A DNA stretch of 8,480 bases, taken from an uncultured Collinsella sp. (GTDB taxonomy: Bacteria > Actinomycetota > Coriobacteriia > Coriobacteriales > Coriobacteriaceae). This document shows positions 5,435 to 8,480 of this stretch, in pieces. The stretch lies in NCBI GenBank assembly GCA_900544465.1, contig UQVT01000079.1, positions 1 to 8,480 on the forward strand. Direction: 5' to 3'. The position numbers and the translations under genes were made by a program. The notes under the pieces are model-generated. The model was not told the DNA's origin and did no database searches. It saw only the letters and a list, made by a program, of their open reading frames with translations. How positions within the stretch are numbered: position 1 is the first letter of the stretch; each line of letters begins with the position of its first letter.

Positions 5435-8227
5435 ATGACACTCGTATCCAAGACCTTTGAGCTGTACGGCAAGACCTACACCTTTGAGTCGGGCGAGCTT
5501 GCCAAGCAGGCCACCGGCGCCTGCCTGGTCAAGCAGGGTGACACCACGATGCTCGACACCGTGGTCGTCTCCAAGGAGCGTAAGAACTACGACTTCTTCC
5601 CGCTGACCGTCGACTTCAACGAGAAGATGTACGCCGCCGGCCGCATCCCGGGTGGCTACCTCAAGCGTGAGGGCCGTCCCAGTGAGAAGGCTACGCTCAC
5701 CGCGCGCATGATCGACCGTCCGATTCGCCCGAGCTTCCCGGATGGCTTCCGCAACGAGGTGCACATCGTCGCCACCTCGCTCGTCGCCGACCAGGTCAAC
5801 CCCTTCGACGTCATCAACGTCATGGGTGCTTCTCTGGCCATGACGCTCGGCGGCGTGCCCTTCGAGGGTCCGCTTGCCTGCGTGCGCATCGGCCGTAACG
5901 TGGAGACCGGCGAGTTTATCGTCAACCCCACCTACGAGGAGCGCGAGAACTCCGATCTGGACCTGGAGCTGGGCGGCTCTGCCGACTTCATCTCGATGGT
6001 CGAGGCCGGCGCCGAGGAGATCTCCGAGGACGACATGCTCGCCGCCATGAAGTTTGGCCAGGAGGCCCTTGCTGCTTTCTGCCAGGCTCAGGACGAGTTC
6101 GTTGCCGAGTGGGAGCAGGTCAACGGCCCCATCGTCAAGAAGGAGTACCCGCTCGACCAGCCCGTCGAGGAGGTCCAGGAGCGCATCTTCGCCCACTACG
6201 ACGAGATGGCAGCCGCCCTTCGCGACGCCGACAAGCTCTCCCGTATCGGCAAGGTCGAGGCTCTGAAGGAGTCCATCCGTGCCGAGTTTACCGAGCAGGA
6301 GCAGGCCGCTTGGGAGCGCGAGATCCCCGTGGCGCTCAAGAAGCTCGAGAAGAAGGCCATGCGCACCATGGTCGTCGAGACCGGTGAGCGCGTCGACGGC
6401 CGTGCCGCCGACGAGATCCGTCCCATCATGGTGAAGGACAACTACCTGCCGCTCGTTCACGGCTCCGGCCTGTTCCAGCGTGGCCAGACCCAGGTGCTCT
6501 CCGTCCTGTCGCTCGGCATGCTCAACGAGGGCCAGCGTCTGGATACCATCGAGCCCACCGAGGGCAAGCGCTACATGCACCACTACAACTTCCCGCCTTT
6601 CTGCACCGGCGAGACCGGCCGCATGGGCAGCCCCAAGCGCCGCGAGATCGGCCATGGCAATCTGGCCGAGCGCGCTCTGCTTCCGGTGCTTCCCGACGAG
6701 AACGAGTTCCCCTACGCCATCCGCGTCGTCTCCGAGGTCATGGAGTCCAACGGCTCCTCTTCGATGGCTTCGACCTGCGGCTCCACGCTCGCCCTTATGG
6801 ACGGCGGCGTGCCCATTAAGCGCCCGGTCTCCGGTATCGCCATGGGCCTGATCCAGGAGGAGGGCAAGACCGTGGTCCTGTCCGACATCCAGGGTCTCGA
6901 GGACTTCCTGGGCGACATGGACTTTAAGGTCACCGGCACCACCGAGGGCATCACCGCCCTGCAGATGGACAACAAGGCCACCGGCCTCACCTTCGACATC
7001 CTGGCCCGCGCTCTGCAGCAGGCCAAGGAGGGTCGCGCCTTCATCCTGCAGAAGATGCTCGATGTGATCCCCGAGACGCGCCACACCACGCGCAGCACCG
7101 CTCCGCGCATCGTCTCCATCCAGGTTCCGACCGACAAGATCCGCGACGTCATCGGTTCCGGCGGTAAGGTCATCCGCGGTATCCAGGATGAGACCGGCGC
7201 TTCGGTCGACATCCAGGAGGACGGTACCGTCTTTGTCGGCGGCACCGGCGAGTCTGTCGACCAGGCCGTCGAGCGCATCAAGCTCATCATCAAGGTTCCC
7301 GAGCCGGGCGAGGAGTACACCGGTCGCGTGGTCTCCATCCAGCCCTTCGGCGCCTTCGTGAACCTGCTGCCCGGTAAGGACGGCTTGCTGCACATCTCCC
7401 GCGTCGCCAAGGGCCGCGTGGAGAAGGTCGAGGACGTCCTCAACGTGGGCGACGAGGTCAAGGTCGTCGTCATCGAGGTCGACGATCGCGGCAAGATCTC
7501 GCTCGATCGTCTGGATAAGCCCGAGGCCCCGGCTCGCGCCGAGGGTGCCTCCGATGGCGACGGCGAGCACTTCCAGCGTCGTGAGCGTCCGCGTCGCGAG
7601 CGCTCCGAGCGCAGCGACCGTCCGCGCCGTGACCGCGGCGACCGCAATGGCCGTGACCGCCGTCCGCGCCGCCCGCGTGAGGACCGTCCGATCACGCCGT
7701 CCGTTCCCAAGGAGCGTGAGCTGATCCCGGTTTCCGAAGCAGGCATGCAGCAGGCGGAAAAGCTGGCTACCGATTTTGTAACCGGTCTGCTGGCAAAGAT
7801 GGGCGTTGAGGGTCAGGTTAAGACCCTGCCTCAGGTAGAGTGCGACCAGCTCCGTCTGGAGATTTCCGGTCCGGATATGGGCCCGATCATCGGCCGCCGC
7901 GGCGACACGCTGGATGCCATCCAGTACCTCGGCTCTCTGGTGCTGAATAATGCACTGGATGAGCACGTTCGCCTGTCTGTCGATACCGAAAACTACCGCG
8001 AGAAGCGCGCGGAAAGCCTGGAGCGTCTGGCCCGCAAGATGGCGATGAAGGTCGTTAAGGCGCATCGCTCCATGACGCTTGAGCCGATGAACCCGTATGA
8101 GCGCCGCATCATCCATGCCGCGCTGCAGGACTTCAACGGTGTGACCACCTATTCGACCGGCACCGAGCCGGGTCGCCGCGTTGTTATTGCGCCGGATAAC
8201 AGCTATCGCAATCGCGACCGCGGTTAA
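5435..8227 (+). CDS. pnp: Polynucleotide phosphorylase joined in frame to KhpB/Jag KH-R3H domains (930 residues, probable chimera)
   Basis: PNPase degrades RNA 3'-to-5' by phosphorolysis as a trimer. Residues 1-692 are a complete enzyme. A first RNase-PH core ends in the FFPLTVDF...GRIPGGYLKREG region and is followed by a helical linker. The second RNase-PH core has FCTGETGRMGSPKRREIGHG, the phosphate-site serines S441-S443 in SNGSSSMAS, and D490, D496 and K498, which match E. coli D486, D492 and K494. A KH domain (GSGG at 574-577) and an S1 domain (about 624-692) follow. An Arg-rich tail spans 715-751. A normal PNPase of about 700-750 residues would stop there. Instead the frame continues into about 165 residues of KhpB/Jag. 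ATG 5435 has AAAGGAG at 5424-5430. I saw no GAA codon before residue 768; they appear after it. The Pnp part is certain; the fused protein is doubtful. Confidence 0.9.
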   Translation: MTLVSKTFELYGKTYTFESGELAKQATGACLVKQGDTTMLDTVVVSKERKNYDFFPLTVDFNEKMYAAGRIPGGYLKREGRPSEKATLTARMIDRPIRPSFPDGFRNEVHIVATSLVADQVNPFDVINVMGASLAMTLGGVPFEGPLACVRIGRNVETGEFIVNPTYEERENSDLDLELGGSADFISMVEAGAEEISEDDMLAAMKFGQEALAAFCQAQDEFVAEWEQVNGPIVKKEYPLDQPVEEVQERIFAHYDEMAAALRDADKLSRIGKVEALKESIRAEFTEQEQAAWEREIPVALKKLEKKAMRTMVVETGERVDGRAADEIRPIMVKDNYLPLVHGSGLFQRGQTQVLSVLSLGMLNEGQRLDTIEPTEGKRYMHHYNFPPFCTGETGRMGSPKRREIGHGNLAERALLPVLPDENEFPYAIRVVSEVMESNGSSSMASTCGSTLALMDGGVPIKRPVSGIAMGLIQEEGKTVVLSDIQGLEDFLGDMDFKVTGTTEGITALQMDNKATGLTFDILARALQQAKEGRAFILQKMLDVIPETRHTTRSTAPRIVSIQVPTDKIRDVIGSGGKVIRGIQDETGASVDIQEDGTVFVGGTGESVDQAVERIKLIIKVPEPGEEYTGRVVSIQPFGAFVNLLPGKDGLLHISRVAKGRVEKVEDVLNVGDEVKVVVIEVDDRGKISLDRLDKPEAPARAEGASDGDGEHFQRRERPRRERSERSDRPRRDRGDRNGRDRRPRRPREDRPITPSVPKERELIPVSEAGMQQAEKLATDFVTGLLAKMGVEGQVKTLPQVECDQLRLEISGPDMGPIIGRRGDTLDAIQYLGSLVLNNALDEHVRLSVDTENYREKRAESLERLARKMAMKVVKAHRSMTLEPMNPYERRIIHAALQDFNGVTTYSTGTEPGRRVVIAPDNSYRNRDRG
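7577..7735 (+). other. Arg-rich low-complexity tract and probable join interval
   Basis: Residues 715-767 of the fused frame begin with a run of Arg, Glu, Asp and Pro (RRERPRRERSERSDR...) written in CGT/CGC codons. The 12-mer CCGTCCGCGCCG occurs twice, at 7618-7629 and 7660-7671, 42 bases or 14 codons apart. PNPase tails and KhpB/Jag linkers can both be Arg-rich, so two loci could share short identical stretches here. The change from PNPase to Jag must lie between the end of the S1 domain and about 7736; the exact base cannot be placed by eye. Confidence 0.6.
7721..8227 (+). CDS. khpB: C-terminal part of RNA-binding protein KhpB (Jag/SpoIIIJ-associated), KH-R3H, lacking its own start
   Basis: KhpB/Jag is a small RNA-binding protein, linked in Gram-positives to cell elongation and division control and usually encoded after yidC. 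This stretch holds residues 763-930 of the fused frame. The KH domain has IIGRRGDTLDAIQYL, with GRRG at 820-823. The R3H domain has ENYREKRAESLERLARKMA, then LEPMNPYERRIIH, with the R3H pair R890 and H894. The end, VTTYSTGTEPGRRVVI, is typical of the family. The N-terminal Jag_N domain, present in most members, is missing. Similarity is strongest, from memory, to Clostridia-type proteins. Codons differ from pnp: 4 of 13 Glu codons are GAA, and 9 of 13 Ala codons are GCG or GCA. I read it as the 3' end of a jag gene from another locus. Confidence 0.8.
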   Translation: MIPVSEAGMQQAEKLATDFVTGLLAKMGVEGQVKTLPQVECDQLRLEISGPDMGPIIGRRGDTLDAIQYLGSLVLNNALDEHVRLSVDTENYREKRAESLERLARKMAMKVVKAHRSMTLEPMNPYERRIIHAALQDFNGVTTYSTGTEPGRRVVIAPDNSYRNRDRG

Positions 8228-8242
8228 ATCGGGGTATTCGTT

Positions 8243-8480
8243 ATGAACGATACGATTGCCGCAATTTCCTCCTCCGGCGGACCGATCGGTTTGATCCGCG
8301 TGTCGGGTGAACGCGCAATCGAAGCGATAAATGCCGTTTTTCAGGCGAAGAACGGCAAGCCGCTTACGGAAGCACCCTCGCAGAAGCTGGTTTACGGCAC
8401 ACTGACGGACAAGTCCGGCAATGTGATCGACTGCTGCTACGCTGTCGCGCTGCACGCACCGCATACCTATACGGGTGAAA
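8243..8480 (+). CDS. mnmE: tRNA uridine-5-carboxymethylaminomethyl(34) synthesis GTPase MnmE, 3' partial
   Basis: MnmE, with MnmG, installs the cmnm5 group on U34 of certain tRNAs. Only the first 79 codons are in the window; the frame is open at the right edge. The N-terminal NDTIAAISSSGGPIGLIRVSGERA matches the family's DTIAA(I)...G...(I)IR(V)SG start, and APHTYTGE matches the conserved P-x-SYTGED region of the tetrahydrofolate-binding domain. The GTPase domain lies beyond the edge. ATG 8243 follows the Jag stop by 15 bases with only a weak CGGGG stretch as ribosome site, so coupling to jag is likely. All four Glu codons are GAA, unlike pnp upstream. jag-mnmE is the usual order in Firmicutes. 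Confidence 0.88.
   Translation, partial: MNDTIAAISSSGGPIGLIRVSGERAIEAINAVFQAKNGKPLTEAPSQKLVYGTLTDKSGNVIDCCYAVALHAPHTYTGE

Noticed and set aside
7577..7690. Possible tandem repeat or CRISPR-like array
   Set aside because: The repetition is short, irregular and codon-phased, explained by an Arg-rich coding tract; there are no regular spacers.
5387..8464. A 1025-codon open frame on the minus strand covering pnp, the Jag part and the mnmE start
   Set aside because: It runs codon-for-codon opposite the sense frames and stays open only because those genes lack TTA, CTA and TCA codons. The translation is low-complexity Leu/Gly/Asp/His text with no recognisable domain.

Overview
The window reads as two unlike pieces of bacterial chromosome joined near its right end. 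Positions 1 to about 7.6 kb are GC-rich with strongly GAG- and GCC-biased codons. They carry a conserved housekeeping block, all on the + strand: mtaB (5' truncated), phoH, ybeY, dgkA, era, recO, rpsO and pnp. Gene content, codon bias and the acidic N-terminal extension of Era suggest a high-GC gut-type actinobacterium of the Coriobacteriia (Collinsella-like). This assignment is an inference from style and protein sequence, not from a search.

Layout: mtaB to recO (3-4868) is one tightly packed transcription unit. The mtaB/phoH junction overlaps by 20 bases, phoH/ybeY overlaps by 4 bases with a TTG start, and the next three gaps are 9, 12 and 15 bases. It groups tRNA modification (MtaB), rRNA and ribosome maturation (PhoH partner, YbeY, Era), lipid-carrier recycling (DgkA) and recombinational repair (RecO). 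A 138-base gap holds a candidate extended -10 promoter and a 16-base perfect palindrome ahead of rpsO (S15). rpsO is followed by a clear intrinsic terminator, then a structured 100-base leader before pnp (polynucleotide phosphorylase). No gene-free stretch exceeds 150 bases.

At the right end the pnp frame does not stop after the S1 domain and its Arg-rich tail. It continues in frame into the KH and R3H domains of KhpB/Jag, ending at 8227, and is followed 15 bases later by the start of mnmE, cut by the window edge. jag-mnmE is the standard order in Firmicutes (yidC-jag-mnmE-mnmG). The Jag part lacks its own N-terminal domain, and GAA codons and GCG/GCA alanine codons appear at about 7736. The simplest reading is a chimeric join, most likely a metagenome assembly artefact at an Arg-codon-rich low-complexity tract, between a Coriobacteriia pnp locus and a Clostridia-like jag-mnmE locus. 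A genuine Pnp-KhpB fusion is possible but less likely. I found no CRISPR array, insertion sequence, tRNA or novel defence-type system; the join and the two structured ribosomal/pnp leaders are the points worth checking.
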